Shown: one piece after another, positions 26,415 through 35,375 of the stretch
Layout of the letters: the number at the start of each line of letters is the position of its first letter
Position numbering within the stretch: position 1 is the stretch's first letter
NCBI RefSeq assembly: GCF_019336435.1
Contig: NZ_JAHWXQ010000002.1
Location: forward strand, 372,001-436,000
Direction: 5' to 3'
DNA from: Pontibacter populi
GTDB lineage: Bacteria; Bacteroidota; Bacteroidia; Cytophagales; Hymenobacteraceae
Length of the DNA stretch: 64,000 bases
Notes under the pieces: model-generated
Seen by the model: the letters and a program-made list of their open reading frames with translations, nothing else
Database searches by the model: none
Told to the model about the DNA's origin: nothing
Made by a program: the position numbers and the translations under genes

Positions 26415-27518
26415 ATGAAGTTTTTCAAAGTTATGATGTACCTGGTCATCGCCATTCTTATAGTTATAGTTGCAGGCGGTTTACTTTTTATGCAACATGC
26501 GGTGTTTGGCAAAAACCCGGATGGCCCGCGTCTGGAGCGTATTTCAAACTCACCCAACTATAAAAACGGGAGCTTTCAGAATCAGTCGCCAACCCCGGTG
26601 CAGGCCGAGAATGCATCGATGACAGGCATGTTGTACGACTTCTTTAACAAACCTGACACAAACAGTCCTTCCAGTCCCATTCCTTTTGTAAAATCTGACC
26701 TGACAGCGGTATCCGCAGAAGAAACGAGCATTTTCTGGTTCGGGCATTCTTCTTACATGATCAAGGCCAAAGAGTACACAATACTTGTTGATCCTGTTTT
26801 TAGCGGGGCCGCCTCGCCGGTATCATTTATGGTGAAGGCATTTGCCGGTGCCAATACGTACCAGGCACCCGACTTTCCGGAGATCGATATGCTGGTTATA
26901 ACCCACGACCACTACGATCACCTTGACTATGAAACGATAAAGGCACTGAAAGAAAAAGTAAAGCATTTTTATGTTCCGCTGGGCGTGGGCAGCCACCTGG
27001 AGAAATGGGGTATCCCGGAAAATAAGATTACCGAACTGGACTGGTGGGAAGCAGCAACGCTGGGCAAGTTAAAGCTGACCGCGACGCCGGCACGCCATTT
27101 TTCAGGCCGCAGTTTTGCACGCGGAAAGACGCTTTGGGCTTCCTATGTCTTAGAAACCCCGACACATAAACTATACCTGGGCGGAGACTCCGGCTATGAT
27201 ACGCACTTTAAAACGATAGGCGAACGTTTCGGACCTTTTGACCTGGCAATACTGGAAACCGGCCAGTACAATAAGAACTGGCCTTACATCCATATGATGC
27301 CTGAGCAAACGGTGGATGCAACTATAGATCTGCAGGCAAAAGTTTTGTTACCAGTGCATTTAGGCAAGTTCGCGCTGGCACTTCACCCCTGGGACGAGCC
27401 TATGCGCCGGGTAGTGCAAAGCGCTGCAGAGAAGCAGGTCATCATTACAACGCCCATCATTGGTGACCCTATCGTGTTAGGCAAGCATTACCCAAACCAG
27501 CATTGGTGGAAGGAGTAG
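26415..27518 (+). CDS. MBL-fold metallohydrolase, membrane-anchored (UlaG/NAPE-PLD-like)
   Basis: The 367-residue protein has an N-terminal hydrophobic anchor (MYLVIAILIVIVAGGLLFM) and a metallo-beta-lactamase fold. The metal motif is VITHDHYDHLDYE, with further ligands in ATPARHFSGRSF, LGGDSGYDTHF and LPVHLGKFALALHPW. The arrangement matches the UlaG/NAPE-PLD-like group of phosphodiesterases and lactonases. It probably faces the periplasm. The substrate is unknown. Confidence 0.85.
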   Translation: MKFFKVMMYLVIAILIVIVAGGLLFMQHAVFGKNPDGPRLERISNSPNYKNGSFQNQSPTPVQAENASMTGMLYDFFNKPDTNSPSSPIPFVKSDLTAVSAEETSIFWFGHSSYMIKAKEYTILVDPVFSGAASPVSFMVKAFAGANTYQAPDFPEIDMLVITHDHYDHLDYETIKALKEKVKHFYVPLGVGSHLEKWGIPENKITELDWWEAATLGKLKLTATPARHFSGRSFARGKTLWASYVLETPTHKLYLGGDSGYDTHFKTIGERFGPFDLAILETGQYNKNWPYIHMMPEQTVDATIDLQAKVLLPVHLGKFALALHPWDEPMRRVVQSAAEKQVIITTPIIGDPIVLGKHYPNQHWWKE

Positions 27519-27564
27519 GTAGCGCGTATCGTAACAGACTTACAAATAGTCCCATACGCCCTGT

Positions 27565-27582
27565 CAACTATAGCTATAGTTG
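27565..27582. repeat. 18-bp perfect palindrome made of two overlapping motif copies
   Basis: CAACTATAGCTATAGTTG is its own reverse complement and consists of two inverted motif halves. It lies between the converging MBL and DUF488 genes and is the only strong inverted repeat in that gap, so it may act as a weak terminator or boundary site. Confidence 0.75.
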
Positions 27583-27623
27583 CTTCTTAAATTATTGGCT
27601 ATAGTGTTTAAAGCTTCGGAAAT

Positions 27624-28136
27624 TCAGGAACTATGAGTTTCCAGGTAGGCGGACGTGTAAGGATGTTCTTTGGCCACACCCTCGTTCAAAATGTGCATCA
27701 CTGTCCAGCCTTCTGCTTTCAGGAAATCTGAAATGATAGCTCGATGGCAACGCCACCAAACCGCTTCGGAACACATATAGGCTACCCGTTGTATAGTTGC
27801 GATCTCTTCTAATTTGTTCACAGCTTCTTTAAACTCTTCGGTCTCAGAATAATCGGCATAGCCCCGGAAAGATTCGCTTCGCCAGACGGTATTTTTGGAG
27901 TCGGGTTTTGGTTTGCGGCGGCCACCCAGTTCGGTAAAAGGCATGTATGCAATTCCGGCTTCGGGTAAATATTCCTGTAGGGCAGCTACATTAAACTGAG
28001 GGTATTTTTTGGAACCGGGATACCTCCGCACATCCACCAGCACTTCAATTTTAAAGGACTTCAGGGCTGCAATAAATTCCTCGGGAGGGCGGGTTGAATG
28101 TCCGAACGTCCAGATCGTTTTCTTCTCAGGTGCCAT
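27624..28136 (-). CDS. DUF488 family protein
   Basis: The 170-residue cytoplasmic protein shows the DUF488 pattern: IWTFGHSTRPPEEFIAAL, VDVRRYPGSKKYPQFN, FTELGGRRKP and the conserved Cys-containing VAYMCSEAVWWRCHRAII. The family is widespread with no settled biochemistry. It is the last of three closely spaced genes (AhpD-like, DUF2945, DUF488), a combination common in stress-response clusters of Bacteroidota and proteobacteria. Confidence 0.85.
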   Translation of the reverse strand: MAPEKKTIWTFGHSTRPPEEFIAALKSFKIEVLVDVRRYPGSKKYPQFNVAALQEYLPEAGIAYMPFTELGGRRKPKPDSKNTVWRSESFRGYADYSETEEFKEAVNKLEEIATIQRVAYMCSEAVWWRCHRAIISDFLKAEGWTVMHILNEGVAKEHPYTSAYLETHSS

Positions 28137-28162
28137 GTATACGTTTAATCTTTTCTGCTTTG

Positions 28163-28381
28163 CTATTTAGCTATCTTTTTGAGTGCCTTCCCTTTGTGGG
28201 CTGCAATATGGTCTGTTTTGTCGCTTTTTATCTCGTACTGCGGTTCTTCTTTGCTGGCATGGTGCGTGTAGCCTTTGTAGTTAAAATTAGAAGTATGCAC
28301 TTTTATGATCGTTCCGGTTACGTGCCCTGCCTCTGAATTCCAGCGTACATGGTCTCCGGTTTTAAAATTTACATCTGCCAT
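28163..28381 (-). CDS. DUF2945 / hypervirulence-associated TUDOR-domain protein
   Basis: The 72-residue protein (FKTGDHVRWNSEAGHVTGTI, EEPQYEIKSDKTDHIAAHKGKALKKI) matches the small DUF2945 TUDOR-like family, in which the QYEIKSDKT...HKGxAL pattern is diagnostic. It is basic and small, and might bind nucleic acid or protein tails. It sits 5 bases after the AhpD-like gene and 26 before DUF488, so the three are probably one operon. Confidence 0.85.
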   Translation of the reverse strand: MADVNFKTGDHVRWNSEAGHVTGTIIKVHTSNFNYKGYTHHASKEEPQYEIKSDKTDHIAAHKGKALKKIAK

Positions 28382-28386
28382 AGTTC

Positions 28387-28725
28387 TTAAACTTTACTCT
28401 TTTCAAATTCATCTAAAGCCAGGTTAGAATGGGCGATAGCTCCCCCAGAACGCATTTCTGCGGCAACCCAAACAGCTTCCATAATTTCCTGCTCGGTGGC
28501 TCCTTTTCTGGCTGCCAGTTTGGTATGGCTCCGGATGCAATACGGGCATTGCGTAACATGTGCTACAGCTACGGCAATAAGTTGTTTTGTTTTCTCATCC
28601 AGTGCTCCCTGCTTAAATACTGCCCTGCTGAAAGCCCTGAAAGCATCTGAAACCTCAGGCACAAGCGAATTCCGCTTTTCGGACAGCTCGCGGCTTGGCT
28701 CCGGGAATAGTTGTTGATTTTCCAT
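28387..28725 (-). CDS. Carboxymuconolactone decarboxylase / AhpD-like protein
   Basis: The 112-residue protein is a single CMD domain with the redox motif CPYCIRSH and the downstream helix pattern ATEQEIMEAVWVAAEMRSGGAIAHS. CxxC-type members act as peroxide or alkylhydroperoxide defence proteins similar to AhpD. It is the first gene of a three-gene minus-strand operon. Confidence 0.88.
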   Translation of the reverse strand: MENQQLFPEPSRELSEKRNSLVPEVSDAFRAFSRAVFKQGALDEKTKQLIAVAVAHVTQCPYCIRSHTKLAARKGATEQEIMEAVWVAAEMRSGGAIAHSNLALDEFEKSKV

Positions 28726-29013
28726 AGTATAGTTTATAAAAGTTAATCCGGATCAGGTGCATATCAGGTACGGGCAACTATAGCTGCTGCAGGTAACTCA
28801 TGTCCTGAAACCCACCTACTACAGTTTTACCCCAACCGCCTATTAATGTTATAATCTTTCCTACCGCTCAACTATAAACTATGCCGGTTTCTAGTGTAGG
28901 TAAATTGCCGGGTTACTAGAGTTGCGAAGGAGATAAGATCAATGTAAAATTAAATCGTTAAAAGATATTGTAACGGTTTGGCTCACAACACATCTAACTA
29001 TAAAACTTAAACC

Positions 29014-29703
29014 ATGAGAACAATCAATTTAGCAAACGTATCCGGGGAAGCAGAGCTTTCTGATGAAGCAGTTGTCAGCAGGGTGCTTGCCGGTGAAGTT
29101 TCGTTGTATGAGTTGCTGATGCGGCGCCACAACCAGAAGCTTTACCGGGCCATTAGAAGCTACCTGAAAAACGAACAGGAAGTAGAAGATGCCATGCAGG
29201 ATACTTACCTGAAAGGATATGAAAAACTATACCAGTTCCGGCACGATGCCCAGTTCTCTACCTGGCTGATCAGGATCGGGATAAATACGGCACTGGCTAA
29301 ACTGCGTGAGAACAGGCGCGTCTTTCCCTTCTCGCTCCTGGTTGACCAGCCAGCGGACATTTCTAATATATTAACGCAAACAAACTTTATGAGCCCCGAG
29401 CACATTGCTATCCAGCAGGAAGTAAAACAACTCCTGGAAAAAGCCATAGATAGCATACCCGAAAAATACAGGATCATATACACGCTGCGCGAAGTTGAAG
29501 GCATGCCCGTAAGCGAGATAACCCAATGCCTGGACCTGTCGGAAAGTAACGTTAAAGTAAGGCTGCACCGGGCAAAAGCAATGCTGAAAGATAGTCTCTT
29601 TAAGTTATCAGCAACCCGTGATGTGTTTGAATTTGGTAACAAGCGCTGCGATGCTATTGTGGAGCATGTCATGAAAAATTTGCCAGCCGATAAGAAACTA
29701 TAA
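29014..29703 (+). CDS. ECF-family RNA polymerase sigma factor
   Basis: The 229-residue protein has sigma region 2 (YELLMRRHNQKLYRAIRSYLKNEQEVEDAMQDTYLKGYEKLYQF, FSTWLIRIGINTALAKLR) and region 4 (IDSIPEKYRIIYTLREVEGMPVSEITQCLDLSESNVKVRLHRAKAML). No anti-sigma gene follows, which is unusual for ECFs; the next gene is a GH15 enzyme 24 bases on. Its C-terminal Leu and stop come from a motif copy (CTATAA). It probably controls the stress and carbohydrate genes that follow, by inference. Confidence 0.9.
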   Translation: MRTINLANVSGEAELSDEAVVSRVLAGEVSLYELLMRRHNQKLYRAIRSYLKNEQEVEDAMQDTYLKGYEKLYQFRHDAQFSTWLIRIGINTALAKLRENRRVFPFSLLVDQPADISNILTQTNFMSPEHIAIQQEVKQLLEKAIDSIPEKYRIIYTLREVEGMPVSEITQCLDLSESNVKVRLHRAKAMLKDSLFKLSATRDVFEFGNKRCDAIVEHVMKNLPADKKL

Positions 29704-29727
29704 ACCAACGATCATCAACTATAAACC

Positions 29728-31569
29728 ATGGCTACCAGGCTTTCAGACTACGCCCTGATCGGGAATGCACGTGCTGCCGCCCTGGTTAGCAACAACGGTG
29801 TTATAGACTGGTGCTGCCTACCTGAATTTGATTCACCCAGTATTTTTGCCGCTATTTTAGACAGAGAGAAAGGCGGCTATTTTTCCATCAGTCCTGTTGG
29901 CAACTATAGCTCAGAACAACGCTACCTGCCGGACACAAACGTAGTAGAGACTATATTTGAGACCCAGGAAGGTAAAGCGCGGCTGCTGGATGCCTTTACT
30001 GCCCAGACCGAAGAAGCCAAGAAACAAAACCTCTTTCCTGACCATGAGTTGCTGCGCATAGTGGAGGGCATTTCGGGTACCGTTGAGTTCAGGCTGGAGT
30101 ACGCACCCAAAACTTACTATGGTAAAAACACGCCAAAGCTGGATGACCGCCAAAAACTGGGGATCCATTTTATCTGGAAAGAAAACAGCTATACCCTGCT
30201 CAGCACTTTACTGCCCGGGCAACTCACAGTAAACAAAAGTAACACCGGCTGCGCTACTGCAAATTTTAAGGTAAACCAGGGCGAGCAAGTCATTTTCTCC
30301 TTTAGTTATTCGGCTCAAAGCCCGGCTATAGTTCCTGAGCTTAAAACCACTGCCCCGGAACGCATGAAGCAAACTATAGATTTCTGGAAAAACTGGATCG
30401 GGCAATGTACTTACGCTGGTTTGTACAAAGAGCAGGTCAGGCGGAGCGCGCTTGTTCTGAAACTACTGACTTATGCCCCATCTGGGGCAATTGTTGCGGC
30501 TCCTACCACCTCCTTACCCGAAAAGCCGGGCGGTGAACGAAACTGGGATTACCGCTATTGCTGGCTCCGGGATGCCTCGTTTACAATCAGGGCGCTGCTA
30601 AAACTTGGTTTTGAAGAAGAAGCAAATGCTTACATGAACTGGATACTGCACGCCACACAACTTACAAGGCCAAAACTGCAGGTAGTTTATAATGTATTCG
30701 GGCACGCTTCTTTACCAGAGCAAAAACTAGACTGGCTGAAGGGATATGCAGATTCTGCGCCTGTGCGTATCGGGAACGGTGCCGATAAACAATTTCAGCT
30801 GGATGTTTACGGGGAAGTGCTGGATGCGGTGTTTGCTTACTCTCCGTTGCTCAAGGAAATCGACCATAATACAAAGAAGTTTGTAGTAGGCATGGGGAAC
30901 ATCATTTGCGATAACTGGGAAAAACCGGATAACGGGATCTGGGAAATCCGCTCTTCCATCATCCATCATACGCACTCAAAAGTTTTGGCCTGGGTTGGAC
31001 TTGACAGACTTATTAAGCTTACTGAAAACTATGGCTGGCATGATGCGCCGCTCGATAAATTCATAAAAACAGCTGCACGAATAAGGGAAGAAATTGAGCA
31101 GCATGGTTACAACGAAGAATTGAACTCCTACACGCATGAACTGAAAGGCAGCACAGTTGACGCGAGCCTGCTCACATTATCACTAACAGGTTACTGCGAT
31201 CCGGCATCTCCCAGGATGGTTGCTACTACAAAACTGATTCAGGAACGCTTATCTGAAAACAATTTACTTTACCGCTACCTGAACCGGGACGACGGGCTTA
31301 GTGGAAAAGAAGGCTCGTTTGGGATCTGCAATTACTGGCTGATCGAAAACTTGGCCAGGTCCGGCCAGATAGAAAAAGCCATGACCCTTTTCGAAACGAT
31401 AGCAGACTGCGCCAGCCCTACCGGCCTTTTATCGGAAGAGATAGACACGGAGACATATGAGCTCTTAGGAAACTACCCGCAGGGCTTTACCCATATCGGG
31501 CTGATAAATGCTGCTTTTGCTATACACGAAGTTTACCAGAAAACACCTGCGCAACATGAATATCTCTGA
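29728..31569 (+). CDS. GH15 family glucoamylase/trehalase-like enzyme
   Basis: The 613-residue protein has the N-terminal beta-sandwich typical of bacterial GH15 enzymes (YALIGNARAAALVSNNGVIDWCCLPEFDSPSIFAAILD) and the (alpha/alpha)6 barrel. The barrel includes GERNWDYRYCWLRDASFTIRALL and the catalytic-base region SPTGLLSEEID. No signal peptide is seen, so it is cytoplasmic and may act on glycogen-like glucan or trehalose. It follows the sigma factor closely and overlaps the next gene by 14 bases, so the three are probably co-expressed. Confidence 0.9.
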   Translation: MATRLSDYALIGNARAAALVSNNGVIDWCCLPEFDSPSIFAAILDREKGGYFSISPVGNYSSEQRYLPDTNVVETIFETQEGKARLLDAFTAQTEEAKKQNLFPDHELLRIVEGISGTVEFRLEYAPKTYYGKNTPKLDDRQKLGIHFIWKENSYTLLSTLLPGQLTVNKSNTGCATANFKVNQGEQVIFSFSYSAQSPAIVPELKTTAPERMKQTIDFWKNWIGQCTYAGLYKEQVRRSALVLKLLTYAPSGAIVAAPTTSLPEKPGGERNWDYRYCWLRDASFTIRALLKLGFEEEANAYMNWILHATQLTRPKLQVVYNVFGHASLPEQKLDWLKGYADSAPVRIGNGADKQFQLDVYGEVLDAVFAYSPLLKEIDHNTKKFVVGMGNIICDNWEKPDNGIWEIRSSIIHHTHSKVLAWVGLDRLIKLTENYGWHDAPLDKFIKTAARIREEIEQHGYNEELNSYTHELKGSTVDASLLTLSLTGYCDPASPRMVATTKLIQERLSENNLLYRYLNRDDGLSGKEGSFGICNYWLIENLARSGQIEKAMTLFETIADCASPTGLLSEEIDTETYELLGNYPQGFTHIGLINAAFAIHEVYQKTPAQHEYL

Positions 31570-32026
31570 TCTTTTTCTCTGGGGATTTGCAGCCACGCTG
31601 GTCCTGACGGTTTTATTGTCAGCTTCCCGGCCGCTTGGCTTAACACGTATGGACCTGCCCTTTATGCTGGGTACGCTTTTTACCTCTAACCGCAACAATG
31701 CACCCTGGCTCGGTTTCATGGCTCACTTACTAATGGGTTGGTTCTTTGCGCTGATCTATGGTGCTGCTTTTGAAAGTACCGGGATTGCCAGCTGGTGGTT
31801 TGGAGCTGCTATTGGCCTGGTACATGGTGCTTTTGTACTAACAGTCGGGCTCCAAATCATGAACTATATCCACCCCAGAATGGCAAGGCCTTACCAGGGC
31901 CCAACTCCTACCCGTCAGCTTGAGCCACCCGGTTTTCTGGCACTCAACTATGGCAAAGGAACCCCTCTGATAACATTACTTGGGCATCTGGTATACGGTG
32001 GCATACTCGGGACATTTTATTCGTGA
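31556..32026 (+). CDS. Small membrane protein, unknown function
   Basis: The ATG at 31556 (156 residues) is preferred over an upstream in-frame start that lies deeper inside the GH15 gene. Four membrane segments are visible (FLWGFAATLVLTVLLSASRP, WLGFMAHLLMGWFFALIYGAAF, WWFGAAIGLVHGAFVLTVGLQI and PLITLLGHLVYGGILGTFY). A hydrophilic PTPTRQLEPPG loop precedes the last. I do not recognise the family. Its overlap with the GH15 gene suggests translational coupling. Confidence 0.7.
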   Translation: MNISDLFLWGFAATLVLTVLLSASRPLGLTRMDLPFMLGTLFTSNRNNAPWLGFMAHLLMGWFFALIYGAAFESTGIASWWFGAAIGLVHGAFVLTVGLQIMNYIHPRMARPYQGPTPTRQLEPPGFLALNYGKGTPLITLLGHLVYGGILGTFYS

Positions 32027-32079
32027 AGTGTAATGATGTGGCTATAATCAAATGCAACGACAAAACTATATCTGTTCCT

Positions 32080-32134
32080 TTGCCCTCGCTTGCATCCCAC
32101 GAGTGTGAGTTACCTGTGGACTCTGGCCGCTTCA
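32080..32134 (+). repeat. REP-like dispersed repeat, copy A
   Basis: This stretch (GCCCTCGCTTGCATCCCACG, then AGTGTGAGTTACC and GGACTCTGGCCGCTT) recurs in the window at 48581-48614 (same orientation, first part only) and 48684-48735 (inverted, nearly full length). It lies in the gap before the DUF4142 gene. Confidence 0.75.
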
Positions 32135-32227
32135 AACTATAGCTGGATAAAAATAAAAATCAATTTTGTTGTAACCGCCCTCTCCTATCATCATCTAATC
32201 TATAAATCAACACTAAAACATAAAGCC

Positions 32228-32776
32228 ATGAAAACATTAAGATCAATCAGCGCATGTGCTATCGGGATACTGTTCAGTTTTACTGCCTTTGTTACGCCGG
32301 CCGTTGCCCAGGATAACCCGAAACTTTCGGATGCAGAGGTGGCACATACCGCAGTCACAGCCAACCAGATAGACATTGATCATGCGAAGATCGCGAAGGA
32401 ACGCTCTAAAAATACCGAAGTGCTGAAGTTTGCCGAAACCATGGCAAACGACCACAAAGCTGTAATTGACCAGGCCGTAGCACTGGTAACCAAACTGGGC
32501 GTCACCCCTAAGGACAATGCTGTGAGCAAACAATTACTGGCAGATGCGGCAAAGACAGATAAAATGCTGCGCACAAAATCCGGCAAAGCCTTCGACAAAG
32601 CTTATATCGACAACGAGGTAGCTTACCATAAAGCAGTTATAGCGGCTGTAGAAGGGCTGCTGATACCGGAATCTGAAAACGCGGAATTAAAAGGATTGCT
32701 GCAAAGTATAGTACCGGCCTTAAATGCCCACTTAGAGCACGCCCAGATGCTACAAAAGCAACAATCAGGAAAATGA
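32228..32776 (+). CDS. DUF4142 domain protein, exported
   Basis: The start at 32228 opens a signal peptide (MKTLRSISACAIGILFSFTA...VAQ, about 28 residues); an earlier in-frame ATG lies in the repeat region. The mature part matches DUF4142, a ferritin-like helical bundle: LSDAEVAHTAVTANQIDIDHAKIAKERSKNTEVLKFAETMANDH and a C-terminal HLEHAQML. Such proteins are periplasmic, often stress-induced and of unknown activity. It overlaps the cupredoxin gene by 4 bases (ATGA). Confidence 0.88.
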   Translation: MKTLRSISACAIGILFSFTAFVTPAVAQDNPKLSDAEVAHTAVTANQIDIDHAKIAKERSKNTEVLKFAETMANDHKAVIDQAVALVTKLGVTPKDNAVSKQLLADAAKTDKMLRTKSGKAFDKAYIDNEVAYHKAVIAAVEGLLIPESENAELKGLLQSIVPALNAHLEHAQMLQKQQSGK

Positions 32777-33120
32777 GCCTCGCCAAAGCAACTATAAACT
32801 ATAGTTTACACCTGTCTCTTTCCATTTTATTCCTAGTCTGCCTTACCTCGTTTTCTGTGTCTTATAAGCCTGTAACACATACAGTTGAAATAAGCCAGAT
32901 GAAGTTTAAACCGGCAGCGCTCGACGTAAAAAAAGGAGATAAGGTCGTATTCATCAACAAGGACATCGTGTCGCATGATGTTACAGAAACTTCCGGGAAG
33001 TCATGGAAATCACCCACCCTGGCTCCCGGTAAGTCCTGGAGCCTGGTTGTAACCCAAAATCAAACCTATTATTGCAGTATTCACCCGGTCATGAAAGGCA
33101 GCATCACTGTTAAACAGTAA
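32773..33120 (+). CDS. Cupredoxin-domain copper protein
   Basis: The 115-residue protein has a hydrophobic N-terminal segment and a plastocyanin/azurin-like domain. Copper ligands are His in FINKDIVSHDVTE, then Cys and His in TYYCSIHPVMKGSITV with a final Met. It is a small periplasmic electron carrier or copper binder. It is translationally coupled to the DUF4142 gene; this pair is frequent in Bacteroidota. A full AACTATAGTT lies inside at 32797-32806. Confidence 0.88.
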   Translation: MSLAKATINYSLHLSLSILFLVCLTSFSVSYKPVTHTVEISQMKFKPAALDVKKGDKVVFINKDIVSHDVTETSGKSWKSPTLAPGKSWSLVVTQNQTYYCSIHPVMKGSITVKQ

Positions 33121-33197
33121 CAACTATAGTTACACCCGCAATTTTGAGGGCAATAGTAAACCGAAACAACTCCTGCATATTCTCCTTTCTGTTACAG

Positions 33198-33234
33198 CAG
33201 AACCGTGTAAACACTTTAGTTTACGCCGGTTCTG
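33198..33234 (+). terminator. Terminator of the cupredoxin gene
   Basis: An imperfect hairpin pairs CAGAACCG..GTAAAC with GTTTACGCCGGTTCTG and is followed by a T-rich tract (TTGTTTTTT). Confidence 0.75.
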
Positions 33235-33550
33235 TTGTTTTTTAACAAAGCATTGGTGAACTTTACATCATAAACGCTAATGCTGATTTGCTGCCACCTA
33301 CTACCATATTCTGTACATCTCTTTGGCCGCTTACCGGCTATGTAGCAACATCTCACCATGTAACTTTGTGCGATAAGCTTACGGGGTATTGCCTGAATTT
33401 CCTTTCCGTACCGAAGGCTTTCAATTAACGGGCCTGCGCACTGGCCAATCCTTCACGCATGTATCAGTTCTGACTATTACAATCTTTTAAAAGTGTAACT
33501 ATAGTTAGATGGGGCTTTTAACTTAAAATTTATCGAACTTCTATAGTTGG

Positions 33551-33558
33551 TAGGTTTG
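33551..33558 (+). promoter_or_regulatory. -7 element of the MreB-like gene
   Basis: TAGGTTTG matches TAnnTTTG, 96 bases before the ATG at 33654, and follows a CTATAGTTGG motif copy directly. Confidence 0.5.
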
Positions 33559-33653
33559 TTAGGGTTTCAATTCAGTATCAGATCAAAAAATTATAATTAA
33601 GATCACAAAACTTACCGCTGCTTTATCAGCGAAAAACGAATTATATATTATTT

Positions 33654-34676
33654 ATGGGCTTCTTTAATTTCCTGACACAAGGCATTGCGATAGATCTTGG
33701 AACTGCTAATTTCCTGGTTCTGAAAGATGGGAAAGTAGTGGTGGATGAACCATCTATTATTGCCTTTAACCGAACTACCGGCGCAGTAATTGCCGTAGGC
33801 CGCAAGGCTGAACAAATGGAAGGGAAAGAACATGAAAATATCCGCACGATCCGTCCGCTCAAGAATGGTGTAATAGCAGATTTTCATGCGGCAGAGCACA
33901 TGATGAAAGGAATGCTGAAGCTGGCTAACATCGGTAAAGGTGGCATGTCGCCCTCTTACAGAATGGTGGTGTGCGTGCCGGCTGGTATAACGGAAGTGGA
34001 GAAAAGGGCCATCCGGGATTCAGCTGTTATTGCCGGCGCTAAAGAAGTGTACCTGATACACGAACCTGTTGCAGCAGCCATCGGTATTGGCCTGGATGTG
34101 CAGGAACCTACCGGACATATGCTGGTTGATATTGGCAGTGGCATTACAGAAATAGCCGTTATAGCGCTGAGTGGTATCGTTTGCGACCAATCGGTGCGCG
34201 TAGCCGGTGATACCTTTGATGAAGATATTATTCAGTTCATGCGCAAAGAGCATAATATCCTTATCGGGCAGAGTACGGCAGAAAAGATAAAATTACAGGT
34301 TGGAGCTGCCATAGAGGAATTAGCAGACGCACCAGAGGATTATAACGTGAGAGGTCGTGACCTGATGACCGGCTTGCCGAAACAGGTTACTGTTACCTAC
34401 CAGGACATTGCCGTTTGCCTCGACAAATCGATCACCAAAATAGAGGAAGCTATCCTCATTACCCTGGAACTTACCCCACCGGAACTGTCATCAGACATAC
34501 ACCAGTCCGGCATTTACTTAACAGGTGGCGGTGCGCTGCTACGTGGTCTGGATAAACGATTGGCGCGCAAAACCAGGCTGCCGGTGCATGTGGTGGAAGG
34601 CCCTCTGCTGGCTGTTATAAAAGGTACCGGAGTTGCGCTCAGCAACATCAACAATTTTAAATTCCTGATGCGTTAG
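33654..34676 (+). CDS. MreB/Mbl-like actin-family protein, solo copy
   Basis: The 340-residue protein has the MreB actin-fold motifs: phosphate 1 IAIDLGTANFLVL, connect/phosphate 2 HMLVDIGSGITEIAVIALSG, and adenosine site GIYLTGGGALLRGLDKRLAR. Length is normal for MreB (335-350). The usual mreC, mreD, pbp2 and rodA neighbours are absent and the gene is monocistronic, so this is probably a paralogue and not the main cell-shape gene. It polymerises on the membrane by family analogy; its specific role here is unknown. Confidence 0.85.
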   Translation: MGFFNFLTQGIAIDLGTANFLVLKDGKVVVDEPSIIAFNRTTGAVIAVGRKAEQMEGKEHENIRTIRPLKNGVIADFHAAEHMMKGMLKLANIGKGGMSPSYRMVVCVPAGITEVEKRAIRDSAVIAGAKEVYLIHEPVAAAIGIGLDVQEPTGHMLVDIGSGITEIAVIALSGIVCDQSVRVAGDTFDEDIIQFMRKEHNILIGQSTAEKIKLQVGAAIEELADAPEDYNVRGRDLMTGLPKQVTVTYQDIAVCLDKSITKIEEAILITLELTPPELSSDIHQSGIYLTGGGALLRGLDKRLARKTRLPVHVVEGPLLAVIKGTGVALSNINNFKFLMR

Positions 34677-34848
34677 TAAAGCGCTTAAACTATAGGTTTG
34701 GCTGCACACCATGCTATGACCTGCCTGTAAGTTTATATTTAATCTTGCTGAGGAAGCAGTATTCTGTTAAAATACTTCATAGTTTTGATACTGCATTCTC
34801 TCAGTTACCCGGATATTTTCCCGGTTAAGATTTTAATAGTTTGTATCC

Positions 34849-35271
34849 ATGTTGTCGAAAAAGACAAAATACGCTTTTCATGCGCTTAGTTACCTGGCCG
34901 AAAACCAGGAGAAAGGCGCCATACTTATTCAGGAAATTGCAGCTGCTAAAAAAATATCGCAGAAGTTCCTGGAGTCTATCCTGCTCGATCTGAAAAAGGC
35001 TGGTGTGCTGGGCAGTAAAAAAGGAAAAGGCGGAGGCTATTACCTTATCAAAAAGCCGGAAGAGATCACCCTTGCCAAAGTGATCAGGTTACTGAACGGT
35101 CCCATTGCCTGGCTGCCCTGCGTTAGCCTGAACTATTACGAAAAATGCGGCGACTGCCCCGACGAAGCTACCTGCAACATGCACCTTATTATGTGCGAAG
35201 TGCGCGACCAGACCTTGCGTATAGTTGAGAATAAGACGGTACAGGACCTTGTAGGCAGCAAACAACTGTAA
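34849..35271 (+). CDS. Rrf2-family regulator next to sulfate assimilation genes
   Basis: The 140-residue protein has the Rrf2 winged helix (KYAFHALSYLAENQEKGAILIQEIAAAKKISQKFLESILLDLKKAGVLGSKKGKGGGYYLIKKPEEITLAKVIRLL). It also has a Cys cluster, CVSLNYYEKCGDCPDEATC, that could bind an Fe-S cluster or sense thiols. It lies 104 bases before the sulfate reduction operon in the same direction. By analogy with CymR and IscR it probably controls cysteine or sulfate genes. Confidence 0.88.
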   Translation: MLSKKTKYAFHALSYLAENQEKGAILIQEIAAAKKISQKFLESILLDLKKAGVLGSKKGKGGGYYLIKKPEEITLAKVIRLLNGPIAWLPCVSLNYYEKCGDCPDEATCNMHLIMCEVRDQTLRIVENKTVQDLVGSKQL

Positions 35272-35375
35272 TTCAGTGGCTTAATATCAGATATAGCAAA
35301 TATTCTGATTTTTTTTGATCTATTACCCTACAAAGTTTATAGACTTTATATACTTTTAGCTTTCAAAACAGAGCT

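Larger units (their letters stand above)
33121..33653. other. Intergenic region between the cupredoxin and MreB-like genes
   Basis: This 533-base gap contains full AACTATAGTT palindromes at 33122-33131 (one base after the stop) and 33497-33506, a terminator at 33198-33234, and a -7 element at 33551-33558. No coding sequence or tRNA is visible. Confidence 0.6.
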
